From NCBI GenBank assembly GCA_910587475.1, contig CAJUMR010000033.1, positions 1-30,895 on the forward strand: a stretch of DNA of 30,895 nucleotides. Direction: 5' to 3'. The translations under genes and the position numbers were made by a program. This DNA is from an uncultured Muribaculaceae bacterium. GTDB lineage: Bacteria > Bacteroidota > Bacteroidia > Bacteroidales > Muribaculaceae. Positions 1-8,340 of the stretch are shown one piece after another (positions within the stretch are counted from its first letter, which is position 1; each line of letters starts with the position of its first letter). The notes under the pieces are model-generated. The model saw only the letters and a program-made list of their open reading frames with translations. It made no database searches and was not told the origin of the DNA.

Positions 1-187
1 CTCTACATAACTATAGAGAGGCTATTTGATTGCTTAAGTAAACAGCATTGGGTCGTGACCTGTCACGACCGCCACTTTGCCACATGCCGACTATCCCCCC
101 AGCGTTCGCGCCCCTGCCAATAATTTAATTTTACCGTCCTGTTTCATTCAGATATACCGTACATTCTTTGATAGACAAAATGGGGCA
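1..187. other. Intergenic region downstream of the lipoprotein gene, with a 9-bp inverted repeat
   Basis: I see no gene here. The stretch lies 3' of the minus-strand lipoprotein gene. It contains a perfect inverted repeat, GGTCGTGAC-ct-GTCACGACC, at 51-70. A weaker pair, CTCTA (1-5) and TAGAG (14-18), sits at the window edge. The 51-70 repeat has no adjacent T-run on either strand, so it does not look like a standard intrinsic terminator. It could be a protein-binding site or the mark of an old recombination junction. Confidence 0.5.
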
Positions 188-910
188 TTAATATTCAGAT
201 TTATACTGAGCTTCGAAATATTCTTTAGCATATTTCAATTTGCATAGATTAGGATAATCGGTGCAGAACATCTGCCATAACTCATTCAAATCAGTGATTT
301 GATTCTCAACTATATTTTGATATAAGAACTCAAACGTAATAATCCCCATTAGTTCCCCGGCAACGGCTCTTTTGAGTTTTTCATCGAGTTGGTTCAGATA
401 ATATTCGAACTCATCCATTTTTTGAGGATAAGACCTGAACATTTTATATATATAACCGACAATACCTTCTCTGTATTCCTCACTGCCTGCACAGATTAAA
501 TAATTGAATAACGTTACATAATCAGCTTTTTCAGAGGTCGGTTCCTTGTACATTTTGCTTTCGACAACCATCTCTACTCTCATTGAATCTGAGATATTAG
601 CTCTATCACGTTTCAGCGCTGCGATAAAGTCGTTTTCTTCAAGAGTCTCAATATATTCTACCAGCTGTTTGCGTGTGTGATTTCCCTCCCAAAATCGAAT
701 TATATCGTCAATACTGTTAATCTCATTATTTTCAGAGACTTCCTCACAGCTGATTGCTGGTTCGACTGCAATCTCTACCGCTTGTTGATCTGCTGCAGTT
801 GTGTCCGTTTGCGAGACTGGAGTCGCGCCTTTCCCTCCACCACATCCGCTTACCGCAGTCGCGCAGATACAAGCAATTAAAATAATAGTGCGATTTTTTT
901 GATTCTTCAT
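188..910 (-). CDS. Hypothetical lipoprotein, candidate immunity protein for the upstream RHS toxin
   Basis: I do not recognise this 240-residue protein as a named family. It starts with a lysine-rich n-region and a short hydrophobic stretch, and ends the signal at a lipobox (AVSGC) with the lipidated cysteine at residue 23. The residues after the cysteine are GGGKG. They lack the acidic run that often directs Bacteroidetes lipoproteins to the cell surface, so I infer a periplasm-facing anchor. After a low-complexity linker, the part from about residue 65 is charged and looks mostly helical. The gene follows the RHS gene on the same strand after 61 bases. It is strikingly AT-rich: 17 of 60 bases are G or C at 181-240. 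A small gene directly downstream of an RHS tip is the classic place for an immunity gene, and a periplasmic lipoprotein would suit a peptidoglycan-directed tip. That function is inference; the CDS and lipobox are clear. Confidence 0.85.
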   Translation of the reverse strand: MKNQKNRTIILIACICATAVSGCGGGKGATPVSQTDTTAADQQAVEIAVEPAISCEEVSENNEINSIDDIIRFWEGNHTRKQLVEYIETLEENDFIAALKRDRANISDSMRVEMVVESKMYKEPTSEKADYVTLFNYLICAGSEEYREGIVGYIYKMFRSYPQKMDEFEYYLNQLDEKLKRAVAGELMGIITFEFLYQNIVENQITDLNELWQMFCTDYPNLCKLKYAKEYFEAQYKSEY

Positions 911-971
911 GTCTTTGGGTAGTAATAGCAGATTGATATATATTGTTTAAGTATAAGAGTGTCTGACCAAC

Positions 972-3900
972 TTATTCATGATTGGTCGAATATTTTAGTT
1001 CTTCTGTTTCAAACCATGTTGGCGGATCATGCTCTTGCATATTTTTGTGCTCAGGAGTTACAATTAGTTCAGGTAAGACTCCGCCGGGATTTATTCTGTT
1101 GAATTTTATATCTTTCCTGTCTCTGTAATTAACTGGATATTTTAAATTATTGGAAACATATATATTACCCATATGCTCGTCGGGATCTACATTTTCCATA
1201 GAATCAACGACATTACGGAACTCCAATACATCTTCATTGCTCATTCTGAAGCAACCATTGGTGTCAGCTAAATCAGGCTCTTGTGAACGACCTCCGTGAG
1301 CGTGCATGCCGTCCCTCCCGGGGGCTTCATCTCCGAGATAATGTGTAGCAAGAATAAAATCCGGTCCAAAACTATCCTCGGGATATCTATCGGTTCCGGT
1401 TTCTCGCCACTCAAGAATCTCGAATGTGCCAAGCGGTGTATCTGCATATGTTTTAGTTCGGTCTCTACTTTTTCCTTTGACTTTAACGACTGTTCTGTAA
1501 ACTGCTATATTATTACGATCATAAACGGTAAATGTCGCATAAGGATGATTGCCCCGATCTTCAGAAGCTGAGACTTTTACATACCATGACCCCGTAGGAT
1601 CGACGAAGTTCACCGGATCGCTGCCGCAGTAGGTGAATGGATTGATCGACTGGTAGTCGTGTGCCTTTGGATCGGGGCGTTGGAATATGCCGAGCGCAGG
1701 CAGCTGCATGCGAGCAGCGTGATCGTAGTAGGTCATAGGCAGCTCGGTCGAAAGCTCCTTGCCGCTGTACTTGAAGCGGTTGACCTCGGCGTGGGTCGAC
1801 GAAGCCTTCGGCAGACCGTAGGGATAATAATCGGTCTGCTGCACCGTAGAGTTATCCGATTGGTCATACACCGCCCTGATATTGCCCTGATGATCCTTGA
1901 TATAGACATTGGCATGCATATTCTCGTCGAAATATCCCCATGGCAGCGCAATCCGCTCCAACTTCAGCCCCCCGCTATCGCCGTATCTTACAAACCTGAA
2001 CGCCCCGAGGTCATATCGCACTCGCCTATTGTCAGGCAACAGCTCCCCGACAGTCGCAGTGGCCAGTTTAACTCCGTCGGCGCGGTAAGCGTTTCTGATG
2101 CCTGTCGACCGGCCATTGAGTGACAGTGGCATATCGTTGGTTGCATAACTGATGGTGACAAGCGAGCCGCTGTCCCCGATCATGCGACCGGACGCATCAT
2201 AGGCATACCTTACTTTACTGATCAAAGGGTTGAAATCAAGCGAAGACTCTAACGATACATTTCGAGCGAAGTCGGTTGCAGTCTTCAGTTGGTTGCCGTC
2301 ATATGTAAGCGAGATATTATCGACCTCACCCACCGTGACTCCGTCAGACAGAAGTCCGGCACGGAAGATGCTGATAGGTGACGAATTTAGATCGTAGTGG
2401 TATGAGGTGTTGTAGCCGTCGGTCGAGATTGATTTCGAGAGCCGTCCCATTGCGTCATAACTGTATGTAACTTTGTCTGTTATCCATGCCAGACCGCTCA
2501 TTGCATCGCATTCATATCCGAAGCCGACAGCTGATACACTTCCGTTGAAGCACGGAGCTGATCCGTCCTCATAGTATAGCGTCTGCGAGTAACATTGTGT
2601 TTCGGACGTTTTTAACTGCCCTCTCAGGTTATAGCTGTAGTAGCAGTATTTACTTGCGACCGGCAGTAACGACATCCGCGTCGTGCGGCCGAGAGCATCA
2701 TAGCTGTATTCTACTTTCGACTGACCGACAGTAAGGTAAGCGGCCTGGGATGGCGTTCTGGTTGCTTCCGAACTGATGATATTGCCTGAGGCGTCGAGTC
2801 GGTGTCCGAGATATAGCGAATAGGTTTCATCAGGGAAAACTACGCTCTCCCGTGAGCCTGTCACGCGACCTTGTCTCGTGTAGCCGGTTGTGGTTATGCA
2901 GTATTCATTGCTTATTACCGACGAAGATAGGGAGGCAGTCACCCGCTCCTCTTGATCATAGCCGAAGAGTGTGTAATGGTAGGGGGCGTTTACGCGGGTG
3001 TCATTGCCGGCAGGAGTGAATATCGCCTGACGCGAAGCTGTCAGCAGGCCGGCCGAATACAGTTTTCGTAGAGCGGTGTCCGTCAGGCCGCTGAAGCCGT
3101 CGAGAGCCGCTGCGTTGTAATTGTCATAATAGTTTGCGGCTGTCACGAGCGAGCCGTCTGTTATGTTTGAAAGCCGGGAGTCACTGCATATGTAGCCGGT
3201 ATCGTCGATGCCGGCTGTCGAACTTGAGAATGAAGCACTCATGTCGTAGACTTCATCAGTGCCGGGGATATCGCAATCTGCGATTCCTGTGACAACTGCG
3301 CGGCCGATGATGTCATAGAGCGTATACTCGGTCTGACCATTATAGGCCATCATTGCCGTCGAGCGGAAAGCGGGGCGGTTGTAGGCATCATACCGCATCT
3401 CGACAGGGCCGCCTCCCGGCACATGGGAGTAGATGCAGTTGCCCCGGCGGTCATAGCGGTAGATAAAGGCATATTTCGACAACGGGACAGATTTGTTGTC
3501 CCAACTTCCTGATGTCGATGTCATTTGAGCGGCGCCCTCGGGTTGGATCGCCACACGAGTACGCCCCATCGCATCATAAAGCCAATATGTGTCGGCGAAT
3601 ATTGAGGCGTTCAGAACCTTGCGTTCAAGCACTTTGAACCCGCGCCAGTCGGTGAACGACAGTGTCACATGTCCGTCGGGATCAGTCGCCCGTACTACAT
3701 CGAGTGTGCCGGCCGGGTAGTATCCGTCTGCGTCAATTGTCTCTTTATCTCTGTCCGCCCCGAGAATGTATCTGACACAGCGCAGCATCGCCTCTCCGGT
3801 GCTGTTGCAGAGGTATTCAGCCTTGGCCGGGTTGTCCTGCATAAGCTGACCTTCTGAAATTATGCTGATCGGGCTGTCGGAGGCGAGATCGCGGTATGTG

Positions 3901-6900
3901 ACGCTCTTGTAAGGATACGGATCGCCATAATATGATGCGGCGTCAGGATTCTCGCCGATGCTAGAAGCAGGCACGGGCAGATACTGCCTGACAGGGCGGT
4001 CGAGCGCATCGTAGGTTGTTGATGTGCTTGTAAACTTGCCCCCTGCGACTGTCGTGAGTGTCCTTACAGGCAGGCCGAAGCCGTCATAGAGTTTCGACAC
4101 TATGGCATCGCCGGCATCGTCGTGCAAGGTCGATGTTATAAGATTTTTACCGTCGCTTCCTTCTGTCTCACCATAGAGTGAATAACTGTAAGAAGCAATT
4201 TTCTGCCCGGCAGTGTTCTTTTCTGCCGTCAGTCTGCCGGCCTGATATTCAAACTGCCGTTTTTTGCCTGACGGCGATGTTATCGATGTGTATCCTACAA
4301 GCGGAATGTGTGTGTATGTGGTTGAAAGTCCGGCGTCAGGAAGCGACATTTCAGTCAGCATGTCATAGTCGGCATCCCATTTTGCCTTGATGCGTCGGCC
4401 TGTGGCATCAGTCATATCGGCGATGCGGCCATTGTTGTCGTAGTCGCTGTAATGCTGTCTGCTGATAGTCACCCTTTTGTTTCTGTCGCATTCGGCACTG
4501 CTGACCGACACAGCTCTTGGCCTTACTAAATGTTTTGCCCCGAATACTCCGTAATCTGTCTGGCGGAGAGAGGAATCATTGCCGCACGGAGTACGTACTA
4601 CCCATTTTTCAACAACAGGCAATTTGCGCAGACCCGTTCTGACAATGTTGAAACATTCCCCTGTTTTGACACTCTCACTAAGTGCTGTGTAAGTAGATAT
4701 GGATTCATCGCCGCTGCTGACAGTGACGCCCATCGGAGAGAAAGCTACTCCTTTAACCGACTGGATCGAATCGGTGTAAAAACCTGGAAATCTTCCACCG
4801 TTGCCGGAGTTGACCGTGTTTATGTATGCCGTTTTCACTTTGCGGCTGTTGCCGTCAGGGTAGTAGATGGTCTTTATGGTCGAGTCGCAGACCGTGCGGT
4901 ATGATGCTATGTCGGTATAAAAGTGATTTACATCTTCGAAATCAGTGATGTTCAATGTCCACAGTCCATTTGCAAGATTATGATACTTGAATACAACACT
5001 TTCACAGTACAAAGAGTAGGTAAACCTGCTTATGTCGGTCTTGGAGTAATAACTTTCTTCTGTGGAGCGGGTTCTGTATCCTGATGGAGTCCACTCTTTT
5101 TCAATCCGTCGGGTCAGTCGGGGGGCGTTGCCTATGGTCTGCGACAGGTATCCTCTTGTTGCATGAGATTTCAAAAGCACTCTCTCTACATCTGTAAATG
5201 CGTTGTTACTTGTATATTGAAGTACCGCAAGGCTCTTGGCGTTTTCCGGATTATTCCCGAAATTAATGTCTATATCCGTTATGACCCGACCGGAAAGTAT
5301 CAATGTCGACTCTATGTCGGAAAGGTCATACTCATATTCTGTCACAATAGGATGTGGTATGTCCGAACCTGTTACCGTTTCAGAAACGTTCTCATAGAAA
5401 AGGGATGCATTGTCTACCGGCATTCCGCGTAAGGTTGCGGATGGTGTAAAAGATATTCCGAGAGAATAAGTTGTAGGTTTATTGAAGGCATGGAAAATAT
5501 GTATTCCTGACTGTGAGATATAGTCGCTTAGCGTCAGTTTACCTAACGGTATGTCGCAGACCGGGTTCTTGTATTCATAATCGCGTTTGCGTTTTCGGCC
5601 TGTTATTGTATCTATTGTTTCTATGCTTTTGATCCTCAGTCCGACAGTGGTGCTTCCTTTGAATACATAATCAGAATAAAACGGATTGACGTCTATTTTA
5701 GCCGGCTCGTAGGTTATGGAGGTTCTTAATCCTGCGATGTTTTTTATTTCAGTCAAGCAGTTGTCTGCTATATAACGGGAGTCGCTTTCTCTGTAGATCG
5801 AACGCTCGAGCAGATGATTGATAACGCTATGACTATAACCGGGGAGATTTCCCTTGCCGTTGGGATAGCCGAAAAAGTCATAACTTAAATCGTCTGTAAG
5901 GTCATTGTATGAAAATTGATAACGGTCAACTATAGTCCCGTCGCATAAGATATTGATTTTATTGAGCTTAATTCTTTTGTCTCGGAATGCTGCATCGTTG
6001 TCAATGATTGCTTCCCGTATGACATTACCTTTTAAGTCCATAAGCTTGATTCCTGAAATATAATCGACGGGAGCATCAACAAAAGGAGCATTGCTTATGG
6101 TGCGGGTCGAAAACTCGATTTTTCCGCTGCGGCTGCTGATCCTGTATGGTATGCTGTGATTGCGGAACGTCGTTTGTTCATCAAAACTGAGTCCAATGGG
6201 CGCATCTTGCGATTTCTCTATTTGGTTATTATCAGGAGTGTATACAAAGCTATGACCCGAAATCATCTTGTCAGATATCCTTGTCCACTCTTTTCTGGGT
6301 TTATAAGATATCGTGATTGAATCTTGGCTGAAACATGATTTTATCTTGGATAGATTCCATTGTGAAACTGCGGTGTAATCGCGGCTGTTCATGTCGGGTA
6401 CGACGATCTGAGTGCTGTAGGACTTGACTTCAATGGACTCCTTGTATTCAAATGTATATACTTTGCCTTGGGGTGTGCGGATCTCAAATTTTGAGATTTC
6501 TCCGCTGTTATCTACGTTGTTGGTCGTGAATGTGATGTTGAGTTCCGAAGCCGGATATTCGACAACGGCGCCATCTACGATATAAAAAGTGCCTGAATAG
6601 CCGTCAATGCTATAGTTGTATCGGTCATACTCTACATCTTTTTTTGCTTTAAGCACCGATTCAAGGTAATCAACGTTGTAGTGTGTGTCTATCTTCAGAT
6701 CGAATGAGACATTGTTGCTGTAACCTCGCCACTCGTCTGGAAAGCCGTTTATCTGCCGCGAAATGTAACCCAGACCTGTCAGTGACCATCCCAGACCGAT
6801 ATTCGTAGCAATATCAGTTTTCTTGATGCCGCCTGTATGGTAGTTTAATCCGAGTGAGATGCCGAGATCTCCGCTTTGCAATCCGAACAGCGGGATGGAA

Positions 6901-7109
6901 ATGTCGGCTGTTCCGGTTGCGTAACTTATCGGATAATCCTGATAGCGGCGCATAGCCGTTGCCTCAGGCGAAGGTTCGGTTATGGCATCTCCTCCGGTGC
7001 GCGGCACATCCCAGACTCCGTCCGAAGCGGTCTGGGCCGATGTGTCTATGCAAGCCACAATCAGCAGTAGCTGAGCCATAATCAGTTTCAGAAAGTTGTA
7101 GTGTTTCAT
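972..7109 (-). CDS. Secreted RHS/YD-repeat polymorphic toxin with C-terminal L,D-transpeptidase (YkuD-like) tip
   Basis: This 2045-residue protein begins with a Sec signal peptide ending in SAQ at about residue 26. Residues about 30-750 resemble the SpvB/TcB-like N-terminal part of Bacteroidetes RHS proteins (GTADISIPLFG near residue 65). YD/RHS repeats follow; examples are YDALDRPVR near 1030, YDAMGRTRV near 1180, YDALGRTTR near 1470 and YDAMGRLSK near 1550. The core ends with GIFQRPDPKA and NPFTYCGSDPVNFVDPTG, the normal RHS core end at about 1805-1840. Known RHS proteins form a cocoon around a variable C-terminal tip. The 205-residue tip here has the L,D-transpeptidase signature: TPLGTF near 1891, HGG with His1938, and NGCFRMSNED with Cys1953 and Arg1955. 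The start overlaps the upstream stop by 4 bases, so the two genes are probably translationally coupled. RHS identity is certain; antibacterial activity is inferred. Confidence 0.95.
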   Translation of the reverse strand: MKHYNFLKLIMAQLLLIVACIDTSAQTASDGVWDVPRTGGDAITEPSPEATAMRRYQDYPISYATGTADISIPLFGLQSGDLGISLGLNYHTGGIKKTDIATNIGLGWSLTGLGYISRQINGFPDEWRGYSNNVSFDLKIDTHYNVDYLESVLKAKKDVEYDRYNYSIDGYSGTFYIVDGAVVEYPASELNITFTTNNVDNSGEISKFEIRTPQGKVYTFEYKESIEVKSYSTQIVVPDMNSRDYTAVSQWNLSKIKSCFSQDSITISYKPRKEWTRISDKMISGHSFVYTPDNNQIEKSQDAPIGLSFDEQTTFRNHSIPYRISSRSGKIEFSTRTISNAPFVDAPVDYISGIKLMDLKGNVIREAIIDNDAAFRDKRIKLNKINILCDGTIVDRYQFSYNDLTDDLSYDFFGYPNGKGNLPGYSHSVINHLLERSIYRESDSRYIADNCLTEIKNIAGLRTSITYEPAKIDVNPFYSDYVFKGSTTVGLRIKSIETIDTITGRKRKRDYEYKNPVCDIPLGKLTLSDYISQSGIHIFHAFNKPTTYSLGISFTPSATLRGMPVDNASLFYENVSETVTGSDIPHPIVTEYEYDLSDIESTLILSGRVITDIDINFGNNPENAKSLAVLQYTSNNAFTDVERVLLKSHATRGYLSQTIGNAPRLTRRIEKEWTPSGYRTRSTEESYYSKTDISRFTYSLYCESVVFKYHNLANGLWTLNITDFEDVNHFYTDIASYRTVCDSTIKTIYYPDGNSRKVKTAYINTVNSGNGGRFPGFYTDSIQSVKGVAFSPMGVTVSSGDESISTYTALSESVKTGECFNIVRTGLRKLPVVEKWVVRTPCGNDSSLRQTDYGVFGAKHLVRPRAVSVSSAECDRNKRVTISRQHYSDYDNNGRIADMTDATGRRIKAKWDADYDMLTEMSLPDAGLSTTYTHIPLVGYTSITSPSGKKRQFEYQAGRLTAEKNTAGQKIASYSYSLYGETEGSDGKNLITSTLHDDAGDAIVSKLYDGFGLPVRTLTTVAGGKFTSTSTTYDALDRPVRQYLPVPASSIGENPDAASYYGDPYPYKSVTYRDLASDSPISIISEGQLMQDNPAKAEYLCNSTGEAMLRCVRYILGADRDKETIDADGYYPAGTLDVVRATDPDGHVTLSFTDWRGFKVLERKVLNASIFADTYWLYDAMGRTRVAIQPEGAAQMTSTSGSWDNKSVPLSKYAFIYRYDRRGNCIYSHVPGGGPVEMRYDAYNRPAFRSTAMMAYNGQTEYTLYDIIGRAVVTGIADCDIPGTDEVYDMSASFSSSTAGIDDTGYICSDSRLSNITDGSLVTAANYYDNYNAAALDGFSGLTDTALRKLYSAGLLTASRQAIFTPAGNDTRVNAPYHYTLFGYDQEERVTASLSSSVISNEYCITTTGYTRQGRVTGSRESVVFPDETYSLYLGHRLDASGNIISSEATRTPSQAAYLTVGQSKVEYSYDALGRTTRMSLLPVASKYCYYSYNLRGQLKTSETQCYSQTLYYEDGSAPCFNGSVSAVGFGYECDAMSGLAWITDKVTYSYDAMGRLSKSISTDGYNTSYHYDLNSSPISIFRAGLLSDGVTVGEVDNISLTYDGNQLKTATDFARNVSLESSLDFNPLISKVRYAYDASGRMIGDSGSLVTISYATNDMPLSLNGRSTGIRNAYRADGVKLATATVGELLPDNRRVRYDLGAFRFVRYGDSGGLKLERIALPWGYFDENMHANVYIKDHQGNIRAVYDQSDNSTVQQTDYYPYGLPKASSTHAEVNRFKYSGKELSTELPMTYYDHAARMQLPALGIFQRPDPKAHDYQSINPFTYCGSDPVNFVDPTGSWYVKVSASEDRGNHPYATFTVYDRNNIAVYRTVVKVKGKSRDRTKTYADTPLGTFEILEWRETGTDRYPEDSFGPDFILATHYLGDEAPGRDGMHAHGGRSQEPDLADTNGCFRMSNEDVLEFRNVVDSMENVDPDEHMGNIYVSNNLKYPVNYRDRKDIKFNRINPGGVLPELIVTPEHKNMQEHDPPTWFETEELKYSTNHE
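975..1589 (-). other. Variable C-terminal tip of the RHS protein: YkuD-type L,D-transpeptidase domain
   Basis: This is residues 1841-2045 of the RHS protein, directly after the DPTG core end. L,D-transpeptidases of the YkuD family use a catalytic cysteine in a motif of the form HG-x(n)-[ST]xGC[hydrophobic]R. Here His1938 is followed 15 residues later by Cys1953 in NGCFRM, and a TPLGTFEI strand lies upstream, matching the family's TPxGxF element. The usual Ser/Thr-x-Gly-Cys is replaced by Thr-Asn-Gly-Cys, a minor change. Known activities are 3-3 cross-linking, D-amino-acid exchange, or LD-carboxypeptidase cleavage of peptidoglycan stems; Salmonella Tlde1 shows that this fold can serve as an antibacterial effector. 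The tail contains LPELIVTPE near residue 2012, resembling a short LPEVxVT motif I recall from other Bacteroidetes proteins. The tip DNA is AT-richer than the core. Confidence 0.8.
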
Positions 7110-8122
7110 GGCTTGATGTATTTTGTTACTGATGATGATGCTTCTTCTGTGGCGATTACTTGGATTAAATACTCACCGGAGGGAAGCGAAGAAATATTGA
7201 CAGTTGATTGATCGTTGCCATTGATCTTTTCAGACAGGAATATACGCCCTGCGATATCGCTGATGATCAGAGATAATTCGCCCCCATGTGCAGTTGGTGT
7301 CACGATTACGGAACTGCCGTCTTCGGAAATAGCTATCTTTGCGCCGTCTTCAGATCCCGGAGAAAAATGTCGATCTTGCGGCATTACACGGCGTTTGCGT
7401 TGGCTTTGTTTTACCGGAGTTGATGTGAGAGCATATGTAGTGCTGTCAGTAAATGATATGTTTATGCCTGATATATTGGACGTTGATTTAATCAGACGTG
7501 GAAAATCTTCATCTGGGGCTGTAATGCAGTAAGTGTCGGCTGTAGATCTGATGATTAGAGAATCTGGAATATTCTCAATTGTCAGAGTGCTGTCGGCGCA
7601 AAGAGCAAAACGGGTTGTCCGTTGGATATGGTCGTAGCGCACATTTGTCAGCGTGTCGCCTGTCGAGGTGATAAGTTTGACAGATGAAGGGGTATGGGCT
7701 GTTACAGTTTGATCTGCACAGATATACATGTTCTGACGATAGCGACCGAATGCGGCAACAGGAGCATGGTCGAAACCCGACAATTCGTCGATTGACATCG
7801 GCACACCGTCTTTATAAACAATTTTTGCATCGCGGGTTTCTTCACATACCAAGAGGGAGCTGTCATTCCCGGCCATAAAGTCATATCGACGCGTCGGGAA
7901 CACAACTGAAGTCACACTGTCATGAGTGCAAATCTTGACTTCAAATTCATCGCCTATAAAGACGCATTCCGTCAGATTTGCGCAGATATTCAATTTCGGC
8001 AGGTCTTCGATCTGTTGCAGCATCAAAATACGTTGATTGGTTAGAACTGAATTGCCGGACATGACGCCATACACCGAAAAAACGGTAATGATGGTGGATA
8101 TTATTTTTCTCATATGCAGCAT
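7106..8122 (-). CDS. Secreted protein with T9SS type A-like C-terminal sorting domain, first gene of the RHS operon
   Basis: This is a protein of about 338 residues with an N-terminal signal peptide (MRKIISTIITVFSVYGVMSG). Its body has no motif I recognise and looks beta-rich. The last 75-80 residues resemble the type IX secretion sorting domain: LSLIISDIAGRIFL, then INISSLPSGEY-type spacing, and a basic end (VTKYIKP). I chose the ATG at 8122; the ATG at 8113 is equally possible. A TTG further upstream at 8158 can be excluded because it lies at the promoter -7 element. The gene overlaps the RHS start by 4 bases (7106-7109), so the two proteins are probably made in step. Its role may be as a surface or secreted partner, or adaptor, of the RHS toxin. 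That is inference from position only. Confidence 0.85.
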   Translation of the reverse strand: MLHMRKIISTIITVFSVYGVMSGNSVLTNQRILMLQQIEDLPKLNICANLTECVFIGDEFEVKICTHDSVTSVVFPTRRYDFMAGNDSSLLVCEETRDAKIVYKDGVPMSIDELSGFDHAPVAAFGRYRQNMYICADQTVTAHTPSSVKLITSTGDTLTNVRYDHIQRTTRFALCADSTLTIENIPDSLIIRSTADTYCITAPDEDFPRLIKSTSNISGINISFTDSTTYALTSTPVKQSQRKRRVMPQDRHFSPGSEDGAKIAISEDGSSVIVTPTAHGGELSLIISDIAGRIFLSEKINGNDQSTVNISSLPSGEYLIQVIATEEASSSVTKYIKP

Positions 8123-8143
8123 AATGATACGAATGGGCGTTTT

Positions 8144-8176
8144 TGCAAAGGTAGGCAAATTTTTATTATCACCAAA
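8144..8176 (-). promoter_or_regulatory. Bacteroidetes-type promoter of the RHS operon
   Basis: On the minus strand a TTTG element (8173-8176) is followed after 19 bases by TACCTTTGCA (8144-8153). This fits the Bacteroidetes primary sigma consensus TTTG-N19-21-TAnnTTTGC. Transcription should start close to 8138, giving a leader of about 15-30 bases. The site decides the start of the first gene, because the upstream TTG would lie inside the promoter. Confidence 0.8.
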
Positions 8177-8288
8177 AAAACTTAAACTTTTTGAAAATAA
8201 ATGATTTGCTGAGGTGCTAACGACTGCTGCATGAATGTTAATCAGGGCGCTTGTCCGATTTCGCAGGTCAGGCGCGCGATTTGTTGCC

Positions 8289-8298
8289 TAACTTTGCA
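8289..8298 (+). promoter_or_regulatory. -7 promoter element upstream of the tilS operon
   Basis: TAACTTTGCA matches the Bacteroidetes -7 consensus exactly and lies 42 bases before the ATG at 8341. I see no good TTTG at the expected distance upstream. The site shows that transcription probably begins ahead of the N-terminal extension, so the extended tilS reading frame is likely transcribed as one unit. Confidence 0.65.
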
Positions 8299-8340
8299 GC
8301 CACTCAACGATTATTCACTTATTAATTTTTCAGAATTCAG

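Noticed and set aside
1659..2123. Plus-strand frame of 154 codons inside the RHS gene
   Set aside because: It is antisense to the conserved RHS core end. The core reading frame is unambiguous.
8123..8158. TTG start extending the T9SS-tail protein by 12 codons
   Set aside because: The TTG lies at the promoter -7 element, upstream of the expected transcription start.
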